Below are positions 1-8,078 of a stretch of 13,593 nt of DNA, piece after piece (the stretch's first letter is position 1; each line of letters starts with the position of its first letter). Source of the DNA: Coneutiohabitans thermophilus. Its GTDB lineage: Bacteria; Zhuqueibacterota; Zhuqueibacteria; Zhuqueibacterales; Zhuqueibacteraceae. The position numbers and the translations under genes are program-made. Where the stretch lies: positions 1 to 13,593 of the forward strand of contig JAPDQY010000152.1 of NCBI GenBank assembly GCA_034505235.1, given 5' to 3'. A model generated the notes under the pieces. It ran no database searches and was not told the origin of the DNA. It worked only from the letters and a program-made list of their open reading frames with translations.

Positions 1-75
1 CATCATTCTCTCCTCACTCGTGGCTGATAATCCCGCCACAATGATATTCTTTGTACACTGCGGCAGGAGGCGGAT

Positions 76-858
76 ATGTTGCCAATGCGATCGGGGCACG
101 GGTGTGCCCGCGGGGAAACTTGCAGGGGGGGCCGGCTTCGGGCTGTCGGTTTGGGACTGGCGTTATGGTGCGGCAGCCCGGGTCCGTTGCAAGCCCAGCC
201 GGCGGTGATGCGCGATCCCGCAACCACGCTTTACGAGATGCCCAGCATCACCAGCCGCCGCATCGTCACGTTGTCGGCCGGTGACACGGTGCACATTCTG
301 CAAAACCGCGGTTTGTGGTTGCAGCTTGTGACGCGCGACGATCACAAGGGCTGGATGTTTCTCGGCGAGACCGCAGAGCGGGGGAAAAGGCCCCGGCCAC
401 CGGTGCCAGTCACGGCACCGATGCCGCCCGTGGAAGGCGGCGTCTCCTTGCAGTTTGGAAAATTCGGCAGCGGACTCACGGGCGCGGTGAGCCTCTCTTA
501 TCGCAGCCTGGCGCGACTGGAGAGCGAAGCAACGCTGCAATATGCGGCGGGCAAGGCGACATCGTTCTATTTGCTGCACATGAAAGCCCGCTCTCTTCAG
601 CCGCTTGCATTGGGCGGCGAGGCGGTGCTGCTCGTCGGCGCCGGCGTGCTTCGTTCCACGGCGCGGGAGGCGAGTGTCACTCGCCCGTCTACGGCTTTGA
701 CAATCAGCTACGGCATGGGCGTGCAGCGCCGGTTGGGCGGCAATCACTGGCTGCGCGCAGAGATGCGCCGGTGCACGGCCTTTAACCAGCCCGGGGTGAC
801 GCATTACCTCGAATTCCTGGCCGGGTTCACACGCCGCCTTGCCTGGTCGAGGCTGTGA
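76..858 (+). CDS. Exported SH3b-domain protein with beta-rich, possibly outer-membrane, C-terminal half
   Basis: The 260-residue product begins at an ATG with an ideal ribosome site, AGGAGG at 65-70, five bases upstream. A basic stretch (RGGRLR, residues 17-22) and a hydrophobic run to about residue 36 form a Sec signal peptide, probably cleaved near LQA-Q (38-41). Residues 44-97 look like a bacterial SH3 (SH3b) domain: R-D-P...L-Y at the start, a central LSAGDTVHIL strand, and the closing GW-M-F-L. A proline-rich linker (about 105-121) leads to residues 122-260, which alternate polar and hydrophobic residues in glycine-separated strands. This is suggestive of a small outer-membrane beta barrel, but no family is recognised. 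SH3b domains in exported proteins usually bind peptidoglycan or other envelope ligands, so a link between wall and outer membrane is a reasonable guess only. The SH3b call is fairly safe; the barrel is inference. It is followed by a 260-bp gap before the peptidase gene on the same strand. Confidence 0.72.
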   Translation: MLPMRSGHGCARGETCRGGRLRAVGLGLALWCGSPGPLQAQPAVMRDPATTLYEMPSITSRRIVTLSAGDTVHILQNRGLWLQLVTRDDHKGWMFLGETAERGKRPRPPVPVTAPMPPVEGGVSLQFGKFGSGLTGAVSLSYRSLARLESEATLQYAAGKATSFYLLHMKARSLQPLALGGEAVLLVGAGVLRSTAREASVTRPSTALTISYGMGVQRRLGGNHWLRAEMRRCTAFNQPGVTHYLEFLAGFTRRLAWSRL

Positions 859-961
859 CGGCGAAACCGCTGACCGCGGGGATGGAGATAAATCACAAGA
901 GGCGCGGCTTCGGGTCGCCACCATCTTCCGCCGGCAGCTTGTGGTGCCACATCCTCCAGTG

Positions 962-989
962 GTTGTCCGGGGAACGCCTGTCGGACAAC
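962..989. repeat. 8-bp perfect inverted repeat upstream of the peptidase gene
   Basis: GTTGTCCG at 962-969 is the exact reverse complement of CGGACAAC at 982-989, with a 12-base spacer. It lies in the gap between the SH3b gene and the M28 peptidase gene. It has no T-tract, so it does not look like an intrinsic terminator. It could be an operator for the downstream gene or a hairpin in the intergenic transcript; the sequence does not decide between these. Confidence 0.35.
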
Positions 990-999
990 GGGCAGGGAG

Positions 1000-1026
1000 T
1001 TGCTTTTCACGAGAAGTTCCTTTAAT
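1000..1026 (+). promoter_or_regulatory. Weak candidate promoter for the M28 peptidase gene
   Basis: TTGCTT at 1000-1005 and TTTAAT at 1021-1026 resemble -35 and -10 boxes, but the 15-base spacer is short. It is listed because the same TTGCTT hexamer occurs in the candidate cbs promoter. It sits just after the inverted repeat at 962-989 and would leave a leader of about 85 bases. Confidence 0.22.
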
Positions 1027-1118
1027 TGCCGGTATTCCGCATTGTGAAAGCAGTGGCAGGAAGCCCCGGCAGAGACGGAGTCTTTTCGAACCGCGACTTT
1101 TCCGGAAAGGAAGCACTC

Positions 1119-2516
1119 ATGCCTGTTCGAATGATTGTTTGCGGCGCCGGCCTGGTGGTTTGGTTTGCGGCCGGTTCGCTGTGTGCACAACAAGAAAATG
1201 CCCGTCCGGTCAACGCGTACCAGGCGGTGACCCAACAGATTCTCTCCGCCGCGCTGCGCGAGGGCCGGGCTTACGCCATGTTGGTGGAACTGACCAGAAT
1301 CGGGCCGCGCTTGAGCGGCTCACCGCAGGCTGCCGCCGCGGTGGAGTTGACCCGCCAAATGATGGAACGGTACGGCTTTGAAAATGTACGGTTGCAGCCG
1401 GTGATGGTGCCGCGCTGGGTTCGCGGGCCGGTCGAGGAGGCTGCGATCATCAACTCGCCCAGCCATGGCACCGTGCCGCTGGCCGTGTGTGCACTGGGCA
1501 GCAGCATTGCCACCCCTGCGATGGGGGTGGTGGCCGAAGTGGTGGAGGTCAAATCATTCGAGGAGCTGCGGGCGCTGGGCAGGAAGGCCGCGGGCAGGAT
1601 CATCTTCTTCAACCGGCCGATGGATCCCACTCTCCTCGACACATTTGCCGGTTATGGCGGCGCAGTGAATCAACGCAGCCGCGGCGCAGTGGAGGCCGCG
1701 AAAGCCGGCGGCGTGGCCGCCCTGGTGCGCTCGCTCACCACCGCGAACGATGACGTGCCACACACCGGCAACACCCACTATGAAGCGGGCGTGCCAGCAA
1801 TCCCCGTGGCGGCGCTCAGCACGGCCGCGGCCGATTTGCTCAGCCGACTGCTGGCGCATGAGCGCAGCGTAACCGTGCGGCTGCGGCTTACTTGTGAAAC
1901 GCAGCCGGATGTGCCCTCCGCCAATGTGATGGGTGAATTGCGCGGCGTCGAGCAGCCGGAGGAAATCATCGTGCTGGGCGGCCATCTCGACAGTTGGGAC
2001 AAGGGCACGGGCGCGCACGATGACGGCGCCGGGTGTGTGCAGGCGATCGAGGCGGTGCGGCTGCTCAAACAACTCGGCTTCCGGCCGAAACGCACGATTC
2101 GCGCGGTGATGTTCATGAATGAGGAAAACGGGCTGCGCGGCGCTCAGGAATACGCACGCGTGGCGGTCGAGAAGAAGATCAAACATGTGGCGGCCATCGA
2201 ATCGGATCGCGGCGGTTTTGCGCCCCGCGGCTTTTCCATCGAGGCGGACTCCAGCACCACGCAGCGCATCCTGTCGTGGCGCGAAGTTTTTGCGCCCCTG
2301 CGGGCGGACCACCTGTTTCGCGGCGGCAGCGGCGCCGATATTTCACCGCTGGTCAAAACCGGTGTTCCCGGCCTTGGTTTGATTCCGGAATCCCAGCGCT
2401 ATTTCGATTATCATCATTCCGACAACGACACCATCGACAAGGTGAATCCACGCGAGCTGGAATTGGGCGCCGCCGCGATGGCGATCATGGCCTACCTGCT
2501 TTCCGAGGAGTTGTGA
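1119..2516 (+). CDS. Secreted M28-family zinc metallopeptidase, carboxypeptidase Q-like, with PA domain
   Basis: The product is a 465-residue secreted exopeptidase that should remove residues from peptide ends using two zinc ions. The ATG at 1119 is chosen over an in-frame ATG at 1026 because AAAGGAAG lies 6-8 bases upstream and the signal peptide then starts at once (MPVRM followed by a hydrophobic run ending SLCA-Q, residues 20-24). The middle (roughly 115-260) resembles a PA domain, seen in many M28 enzymes. The catalytic domain (about 275-460) shows the full M28 ligand set: H289 in GGHLDSWD, D301 in AHDDGAG, E335/E336 in MNEENG (general base and ligand), D363 in ESDRGG and H433 in YHHSDND. 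The GHLDSWD and RPKRT stretches closely resemble animal carboxypeptidase Q (PGCP). Exact substrate specificity cannot be read. It converges on the cysteine-cluster gene, and no peptide transporter is adjacent. Confidence 0.93.
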   Translation: MPVRMIVCGAGLVVWFAAGSLCAQQENARPVNAYQAVTQQILSAALREGRAYAMLVELTRIGPRLSGSPQAAAAVELTRQMMERYGFENVRLQPVMVPRWVRGPVEEAAIINSPSHGTVPLAVCALGSSIATPAMGVVAEVVEVKSFEELRALGRKAAGRIIFFNRPMDPTLLDTFAGYGGAVNQRSRGAVEAAKAGGVAALVRSLTTANDDVPHTGNTHYEAGVPAIPVAALSTAAADLLSRLLAHERSVTVRLRLTCETQPDVPSANVMGELRGVEQPEEIIVLGGHLDSWDKGTGAHDDGAGCVQAIEAVRLLKQLGFRPKRTIRAVMFMNEENGLRGAQEYARVAVEKKIKHVAAIESDRGGFAPRGFSIEADSSTTQRILSWREVFAPLRADHLFRGGSGADISPLVKTGVPGLGLIPESQRYFDYHHSDNDTIDKVNPRELELGAAAMAIMAYLLSEEL

Positions 2517-2645
2517 GCTGGCGGCGGCATCGCCTCCGCGTGCGCGGGCTTCATCAGTTTGACCACCGGGACAGCAAACCCCTGGAGAGAACCCGGGGCC
2601 CCAGCCTGCTGAGGCTCACATTCGATTGTGCCGCCGGCCCGACGA

Positions 2646-3056
2646 TCATGGCGAGTCCGCGTGCAGCAGTTTTTTGATCTGGCTGGCGGGGATAATGCCG
2701 CCCTTGCCGATGCCGGGACATTTCAGGCTTTCCCATTCCCACGCAAGCCGGCTCGCCAGCAGATGCGGCCAAAAGGGGTAGGTGCGGCATTGGTTGGGCC
2801 GGGCATCGTAAACCGTGCACTTCAAATCCTCCCCCAGAAAAATGCAGCCGCCGGCCTCGCGATCGCGCAGACTGTAGCGGCCGTGCACACGGCGCAAATA
2901 GCGTTTGCGAAATTGCGGCGCCGGCAGCCGCAGATGTGTGGCCAGGCGGTGCGCCTCCTCCCCATTGACATACACTTCGCCCGGCTGGCTGCAACAGGCG
3001 CCACATTGGGGCTGGCATTCAAAACGCAGACCGTTCTGATAAAATTCAGCAGACAT
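2646..3056 (-). CDS. YkgJ-family cysteine-cluster protein (putative metal or Fe-S binding)
   Basis: This is a 136-residue cytoplasmic protein. The start at 3056 is preferred because GGAG lies six bases upstream and because family members start just before the first cysteine motif; a longer open frame to 3314 would add 86 residues with no family character. C14, C18, C21 and C22 form the N-terminal cluster (F-E-C-QPQ-C-GA-CC). C71, C80 and C90 follow in GCIFL, CTVYDARPNQC and RTYPFWP, and C113 in CPGIGKG completes the pattern. This C-x3-C-x2-CC plus downstream C set is typical of the YkgJ/UPF0153 family (CxxCxxCC proteins), for which zinc or iron-sulfur binding is proposed but no reaction is firmly assigned. 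All expected cysteines are present. The next gene upstream on this strand ends 429 bp away, so it is probably transcribed on its own. Confidence 0.88.
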   Translation of the reverse strand: MSAEFYQNGLRFECQPQCGACCSQPGEVYVNGEEAHRLATHLRLPAPQFRKRYLRRVHGRYSLRDREAGGCIFLGEDLKCTVYDARPNQCRTYPFWPHLLASRLAWEWESLKCPGIGKGGIIPASQIKKLLHADSP

Positions 3057-3089
3057 GTTTTGCTCCGGGAGTATGGCAGGCAATGCCAC

Positions 3090-3162
3090 AATTACGTGGG
3101 GCGATGCCGCGCAGACTTCTTGTCGCTGCAAACAGGGATGCCGGCGCCACTCCCACGTTATT
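3090..3162. repeat. Imperfect 11-bp inverted repeat just upstream of the cysteine-cluster gene
   Basis: AATTACGTGGG at 3090-3100 and CCCACGTTATT at 3152-3162 are reverse complements with one mismatch, 51 bases apart. They lie 34 bases and more upstream of the start codon of the minus-strand cysteine-cluster gene. The 429-bp gap that holds them (3057-3485) shows no credible gene; apart from this repeat and a seven-A run at 3314-3320, I see nothing in it. A regulatory role is possible but unsupported. Confidence 0.3.
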
Positions 3163-3485
3163 GCGGGATTACCACGGCCGCTCGTATTCGCGACGCTCGG
3201 CGTTGCAGAAAATTGCTCCGCTTGCTTCGGGTGGATAACGGAATGACAGGATCCGGCCTGCCGGTGTTGCACGAAAGGCCACAGCCTGTCTGAGGGCCCC
3301 CGTTTCTCCCGCAAAAAAAGTTTGCCGTGATGTTCGCGGGTGTTCCGGCTTCGGAGGAGGTTTCCTGTCCGCCGGGATGACGATGATATGAATTCCAGAG
3401 TGCGGGGCGCACGACCCCGGGCGGCGACTCGATTTCGTCGGGACAGGCCGCGCGACAGGACTTTGCAGGAGGCAGCTTCAGCAAA

Positions 3486-4451
3486 TCACGGTGACAGCGC
3501 ACCCGGCTCCGAACGCGGCCCCTTTTTGAGGTAGACACGCAGCTTTACTTCCGAATACGAAGCCAAAATCCCGTAACCACCCACGATGTTGCTCTTCGGC
3601 ATCTCACGCTGCGCACCGTCATCGAGCTGCCCCTGCATGTAACGCGCGTAGGCTTCATCCATCGCCAGCAGCCGAATGGTGTGCCAGCCGTAGTAGTTGA
3701 AATACAGCCAGGAAATGCGGGCGCGCATGGGATTGTAATCCGGTGTGAACGCGATATTGAAGCCGAACGGTTCCTTGCGCTGCTGCAAATCCCCTTTGAA
3801 AATGTTGGCCGCGGTGGTGGTGTCGCGAATCAGGTTGCGGAAGTCATTATTGTCGGCATCCGCAATCACGCGGTAAAGGCTCACCCCCGGCAACGGCGGC
3901 CAGAACAGGCTGAAGAGCGGCGCATCCGCGAAGCTCTTGCCGGAAACATACTCGACGGTGTCGCCGCTGGCGAGCAACGGCCGGTCACCATAGCGCAGGC
4001 CGCGGTTCGCTTCGAGCAGACTGATTTGCGGCGGCACCGTTGTCTGCGCCGTCACGGTTTGGCCCAGTGCCGTCACCTGCAATTCATAAGTCTGGCCGCT
4101 TTCCACCTGCAAAGATTCGGGCGGCAGGAAATACACGCCGGGGAGGGAAACGCTGTCACCCGCCGCGGTGTGCCGCTCCCGCAGCGTGAACCAGCGGTCA
4201 TTTTGCCTTCGCAACCGCACCAGGGCACCGCGCACGCGGGAGTGCGCGACATCGAATCTTTCTTCGATGGCAACCGTCCGGCTTACGACAATGCTGTCCA
4301 CCCCGCCTCCCAGGCGCAGAAACCCGTTGACCACCAGCTTCTCTGCGAAGACCGGTTCGGTGGGTTGCTCACTGCATGCCAACAGAAACGCCGCCATCAC
4401 CAGCAGGAGCAGAGAGGCGGCCGGCGGAAATTGCATTTTCTTGTTCCTCAT
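3486..4451 (-). CDS. DUF4249-like lipoprotein
   Basis: This is a 321-residue lipoprotein. A basic n-region (RNKK), a hydrophobic stretch (residues 11-25) and the lipobox L23-L24-A25-C26 predict lipid attachment at C26. The mature part starts with a strand pair (KLVVNGFL...DSIVVSRT), then a GALVRLRR strand, GVYFLPPESLQVESGQTYELQV and a TAQTTVPP turn. This order fits the DUF4249 family of Bacteroidetes-type lipoproteins, which are often encoded beside TonB-dependent receptors; no receptor is present here. The start is uncertain: ATG at 4451 gives the positive n-region that a lipoprotein signal needs, ATG at 4436 has the better ribosome site (GAGG nine bases upstream), and the frame stays open to an ATG at 4514. 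It lies 112 bp downstream of cbs on the same strand and could be read through from it. The family call is from the pattern of conserved turns only. Confidence 0.68.
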   Translation of the reverse strand: MRNKKMQFPPAASLLLLVMAAFLLACSEQPTEPVFAEKLVVNGFLRLGGGVDSIVVSRTVAIEERFDVAHSRVRGALVRLRRQNDRWFTLRERHTAAGDSVSLPGVYFLPPESLQVESGQTYELQVTALGQTVTAQTTVPPQISLLEANRGLRYGDRPLLASGDTVEYVSGKSFADAPLFSLFWPPLPGVSLYRVIADADNNDFRNLIRDTTTAANIFKGDLQQRKEPFGFNIAFTPDYNPMRARISWLYFNYYGWHTIRLLAMDEAYARYMQGQLDDGAQREMPKSNIVGGYGILASYSEVKLRVYLKKGPRSEPGALSP

Positions 4452-4563
4452 TACCACAGACCAGATTGCCCACACTTCCCGCAGCGCAGCGTGCCGCAGG
4501 GACAGGATTGCCATTGCGGCTGCGCGCGCTTCACAGCGTCAGGTCTTTGCGCCCGGCCACGGT

Positions 4564-5940
4564 TCAATGCCGGACAGGTTCATCCTCTCCGCTGGTGCGG
4601 GCAAGATAATCCAACAAATCGATACGGGTCAGGATGCTCAGCGGCTTGCGTGCGTTGTCCACCACCACCACGGCATTGCTCTGCCGCAGGGATTCCTGCA
4701 GCGTGGCCAGCGGCGTGTGCGGTCCCACCACCGCCACCTGCCGGTTCATGCAGCGGGAAACAAGGGCATTGGCATCGCCGGCGCCCGAGGCCAGGAATTC
4801 CATGAGATCGCTTTCGGAAATCATGCCGACCAGCACGCCGCCGGAGGTGACCGGCAACTGCGAGATGCCCTGCTGACGCATGACCGCCACCACCTCCCGC
4901 AGCGTTTGCACATCTTCCGCACAAATCAGTGCCGGCCGCGGGCCGTGTTGTGCCAGGAGATCCCCGACTTTGCCGGTGAGCGCAGGGGATTCAAAGAAGC
5001 CGTTGTCGCGCATCCACTTGTTGTCGACGAATTTCGTCATGTAGTTGCGCACGCCATCGGGCAGCACCACCACGCAATTCTGGCCGGCTTTGAGTTTCGG
5101 CGCCTTTTGCAAAGCCGCGTACAACACCGCGCCGCTTGAGCCGCCCACCAGCAGGCCTTCTTCGCGGATCAGCCGCCGCGCCAGTAGAAACGAATGCCGA
5201 TCCGTGGTCTTCACCCACTCGTCCACCAGCTCGCGTTCGAGCACGGCGGGGATGAAATCATAGCCGATGCCTTCGACCTTGTAGGTGCCGACCTCGGTGC
5301 CACCGCCGAGAATGGAACCCACCGGATCGGCGCCGATGATGAGACAGTGCGGGCAGACCTCCTTGATGCGCCTGGCCACGCCGGTAATCGAGCCGCCGGT
5401 GCCGGCGCCCATCACCACCATGTCGACCCTGCCGTCCAGGTCATCGAGAATTTCCTGTGCAGTTTCCTGATAGTGCACGCGCGGATTGTTGGGATTGGAA
5501 TATTGATCGAGGATGTGGGCGTTGGGCAATTCGGATTGCAGCCGCCGCGCCACGCTGATGTGGCTCTCCGGCGAGTCATAGGCGGCTTCAGTGGGCGTGC
5601 GAATGATCTCAGCGCCCAAGGCTTCGAGCACGACCTGCTTTTCCCGGCTCATTTTCTCGGGCATGGTGATGATAACGCGATACCCGCGCACCGCGCCTGC
5701 CAGGGCGATGCCGATGCCGGTGTTGCCGCTGGTCGGCTCGATCAGGGTGTCGCCCGGTTTGATGCGGCCTTCGGCCTCGGCCGCCTCCACCATGCTGCGG
5801 CCGATGCGGTCTTTCAGCGAGCCGCCGGGATTGAGAAACTCACATTTGGCATAGAGGCGGCACGCCAACTGCGCGCCGACGCGATTCAGCCTCACCATGG
5901 GCGTTTTGCCCACGACCTGCAGGATGTTGTCGAAAAGCAT
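4564..5940 (-). CDS. cbs: Cystathionine beta-synthase (PLP enzyme with C-terminal CBS domain pair)
   Basis: The 458-residue enzyme should condense serine (or O-acetylserine) with homocysteine to cystathionine in the transsulfuration pathway. A strong TGAGGA ribosome site sits five bases before the ATG. PLP is held by K43 (NPGGSLKDR), the substrate loop is T70-SGNT, and the phosphate loop is GAGTGGSITG. The stretches YDSPESH, HILDQY, EGIGYDFIPAVL and RNYMTKFV are almost the same as in human CBS, and they separate it from plain cysteine synthases. Two CBS domains follow (about 325-385 and 392-446); in animal CBS this pair binds S-adenosylmethionine and relieves autoinhibition. The heme-binding N-terminal segment of the animal enzyme is absent: the protein starts directly at the catalytic fold, as in yeast CBS. 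No cystathionine gamma-lyase is in the window. A cysteine synthase with CBS domains is the alternative, but less likely. Confidence 0.94.
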   Translation of the reverse strand: MLFDNILQVVGKTPMVRLNRVGAQLACRLYAKCEFLNPGGSLKDRIGRSMVEAAEAEGRIKPGDTLIEPTSGNTGIGIALAGAVRGYRVIITMPEKMSREKQVVLEALGAEIIRTPTEAAYDSPESHISVARRLQSELPNAHILDQYSNPNNPRVHYQETAQEILDDLDGRVDMVVMGAGTGGSITGVARRIKEVCPHCLIIGADPVGSILGGGTEVGTYKVEGIGYDFIPAVLERELVDEWVKTTDRHSFLLARRLIREEGLLVGGSSGAVLYAALQKAPKLKAGQNCVVVLPDGVRNYMTKFVDNKWMRDNGFFESPALTGKVGDLLAQHGPRPALICAEDVQTLREVVAVMRQQGISQLPVTSGGVLVGMISESDLMEFLASGAGDANALVSRCMNRQVAVVGPHTPLATLQESLRQSNAVVVVDNARKPLSILTRIDLLDYLARTSGEDEPVRH

Positions 5941-6032
5941 GTCGTCCTCACGTTGCGGATTCAGGGTGCGCCGGGCGAAACCGTGCGGGTTGGTTGTTCA
6001 AGACCGGTGGCGGGCCCGTCAAAAAACGTGCG

Positions 6033-6061
6033 ATGATAGGAAAATCGCCGGCAAGAAGCAA
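6033..6061 (-). promoter_or_regulatory. Candidate sigma70-type promoter for cbs
   Basis: On the minus strand TTGCTT (6056-6061) and TATCAT (6033-6038) are separated by exactly 17 bases. Transcription would start near 6026, giving a leader of about 85 bases before the cbs start codon at 5940. The arrangement is almost identical to the candidate moxR promoter at the other end of the same intergenic region, which raises confidence in both. Confidence 0.5.
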
Positions 6062-6274
6062 GCCTGTCGTTGCCTTTTTCCCGCCGGCAGGCGCTAATCC
6101 ATCAGTAACGTGTGGCATCGCGCAGATTTCCCGGACTGCGGACCGGATGTCCAATGTCACGACCTGAATTGTGCACCCTGATTGATCTCATCAGCGGGCA
6201 ACGCCGATTTGATCGCGACACGCAACCACCCAGGGGATGGTGCATAAAAAATTTTGCAGGCAAATGTGCGCGCG

Positions 6275-6445
6275 ACTCCGGCAGGAGTGAACTGTTTTTA
6301 GTGAAGCTGCTTCTTTCATTTCCCAAAACTCCCTCAGGAGTAACCTGCCTGGCCCTGCTCGAAAAACCGCGCCAGATCATGAGAAATTCTACAGGCCACT
6401 CCCAAGGGGCTTTAAAGACACGCGTGATTCCCATGTCTCCGGAGT
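6275..6445. repeat. Cluster of degenerate ACTCC-N4-GGAGT hairpins
   Basis: ACTCC-GGCA-GGAGT occurs at 6275-6288 and ACTCC-CTCA-GGAGT at 6328-6341. An inverted, imperfect copy is at 6398-6411 (minus strand AGCCC-CTTG-GGAGT), and a spacer-less TCTCC-GGAGT is at 6436-6445. The bases after the core are also related: GAACTGTTTTTAG, AACCTGCC, and on the minus strand GGCCTGTAGAA. The units are 50-70 bases apart. This looks like a decayed non-coding repeat element, not a CRISPR array, because core and spacing are too variable and short. Confidence 0.5.
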
Positions 6446-6717
6446 TATGTGAACACACCATTTCCTCCGGGCAACAACAAGCCAGCATGCAAAATTCAGG
6501 GATCTGTCACGGCTTGGCCATGGCATGCCTGCCGAGAGCATCCGCAGGATCGCAGGAGAAAGCCACGATCAGACTGTGGCGGAACGGTTATTCTTTGCGA
6601 ACCCCCTGTGGCTTCGCGTCCTTGCGCGTTTTGGCTTTTGGATTTTATCGCGGCGAAAAAGTCAGCATCTGAATTTTGCATGGGTCGTCTTGCCTTCACC
6701 GCCTGCAATTGAAATCG

Positions 6718-6802
6718 CAGGCGCAAAGCTCGAGTTGGCCAAGGCCGACTTCTCACCCGATTGGCAGGCCGCCGCCTTCAGCCGGTTTCAACTTTGCGCC
6801 TG
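6718..6802. repeat. 11-bp perfect inverted repeat
   Basis: CAGGCGCAAAG at 6718-6728 is the exact reverse complement of CTTTGCGCCTG at 6792-6802, enclosing 63 bases. A second short hairpin with GCCTGC/GCAGGC arms overlaps its left arm (6701-6722). It lies about 90 bases upstream of the candidate moxR promoter. It could be the ends of a small non-coding element or a structured site; there is no evidence of a transposase. Confidence 0.4.
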
Positions 6803-6894
6803 GGAATTTATGCTCAGGCTATTCTCAGGCGCAGCATTGAACAAGAGGTCTGTGCCACGTCCCCGCACACCTTGAGGCAGGCGGGAATTAACCG

Positions 6895-6923
6895 TTGCAT
6901 TTCGGCAGGTGATTGGTTATCAT
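6895..6923 (+). promoter_or_regulatory. Candidate sigma70-type promoter for the moxR gene cluster
   Basis: TTGCAT at 6895-6900 and TATCAT at 6918-6923 have the ideal 17-base spacing. Transcription would start around 6930, leaving about 83 bases before the moxR ATG. It is the only good promoter-like pair seen before the moxR-DUF58-kinase series, so it may drive all three genes. Confidence 0.5.
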
Positions 6924-7012
6924 AGCGCCTGTCGCGGCGGCGGGAACCGCCCCTGCCGACGCGGCATGACCATCGCACACTCACCGTTTTCAATAGCAGG
7001 AGTTTCACCTTC

Positions 7013-8005
<993 letters not shown>

Positions 8006-8021
8006 TTGCCCCACGCTGCCC

Positions 8022-8047
8022 CTGCCGGCGCTTGTGCCGGCCGGCAG
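8022..8047 (+). repeat. Hairpin between moxR and the DUF58 gene
   Basis: CTGCCGGC at 8022-8029 pairs perfectly with GCCGGCAG at 8040-8047 around a ten-base loop. It fills part of the 73-bp gap between the two genes and is not followed by a T-tract, so it is not an obvious terminator. It could set different levels of the two products by protecting or attenuating the mRNA; this is inference. Confidence 0.4.
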
Positions 8048-8078
8048 CCCCCGGCCCACCGCAACCGGCATCCCGATC

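Larger units (their letters stand above)
6062..6894. other. Gene-free intergenic region between divergent promoters
   Basis: These roughly 830 bases separate the cbs and moxR promoters. Open frames of 116 and 186 codons cross them, but they have no ribosome site, no recognisable domain and a composition unlike the neighbouring genes. Part of the region (about 6240-6440) is visibly less GC-rich and holds the ACTCC-N4-GGAGT hairpins annotated separately. The stretch 6690-6810 holds an 11-bp perfect inverted repeat. No tRNA, riboswitch or transposase remnant is recognised. Confidence 0.6.

Noticed and set aside
163..1116. 317-codon minus-strand open frame
   Set aside because: It is antisense to the SH3b gene and its downstream gap. 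The plus-strand gene has a strong ribosome site, a signal peptide and a domain; this one has none.
3057..3314. N-terminal extension of the cysteine-cluster protein to 222 residues
   Set aside because: The extra 86 residues have no family match, and a good ribosome site precedes the internal ATG at 3056.
3681..4805. 374-codon plus-strand open frame
   Set aside because: It is antisense to the DUF4249-like gene and the 3' end of cbs, with low-complexity content and no recognisable family.
6275..6445. CRISPR array
   Set aside because: The repeats are 14 bases, degenerate and in both orientations, and there are no cas genes in the window.
6112..6672. 186-codon open frame in the large intergenic region
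   Set aside because: It has no ribosome site, no recognisable domain and an uneven composition, and it runs through the hairpin repeats. It reads as translated non-coding DNA.
6525..6875. 116-codon open frame upstream of moxR
   Set aside because: It crosses the 11-bp inverted repeat, has no ribosome site and no family character, and ends just before the candidate moxR promoter.
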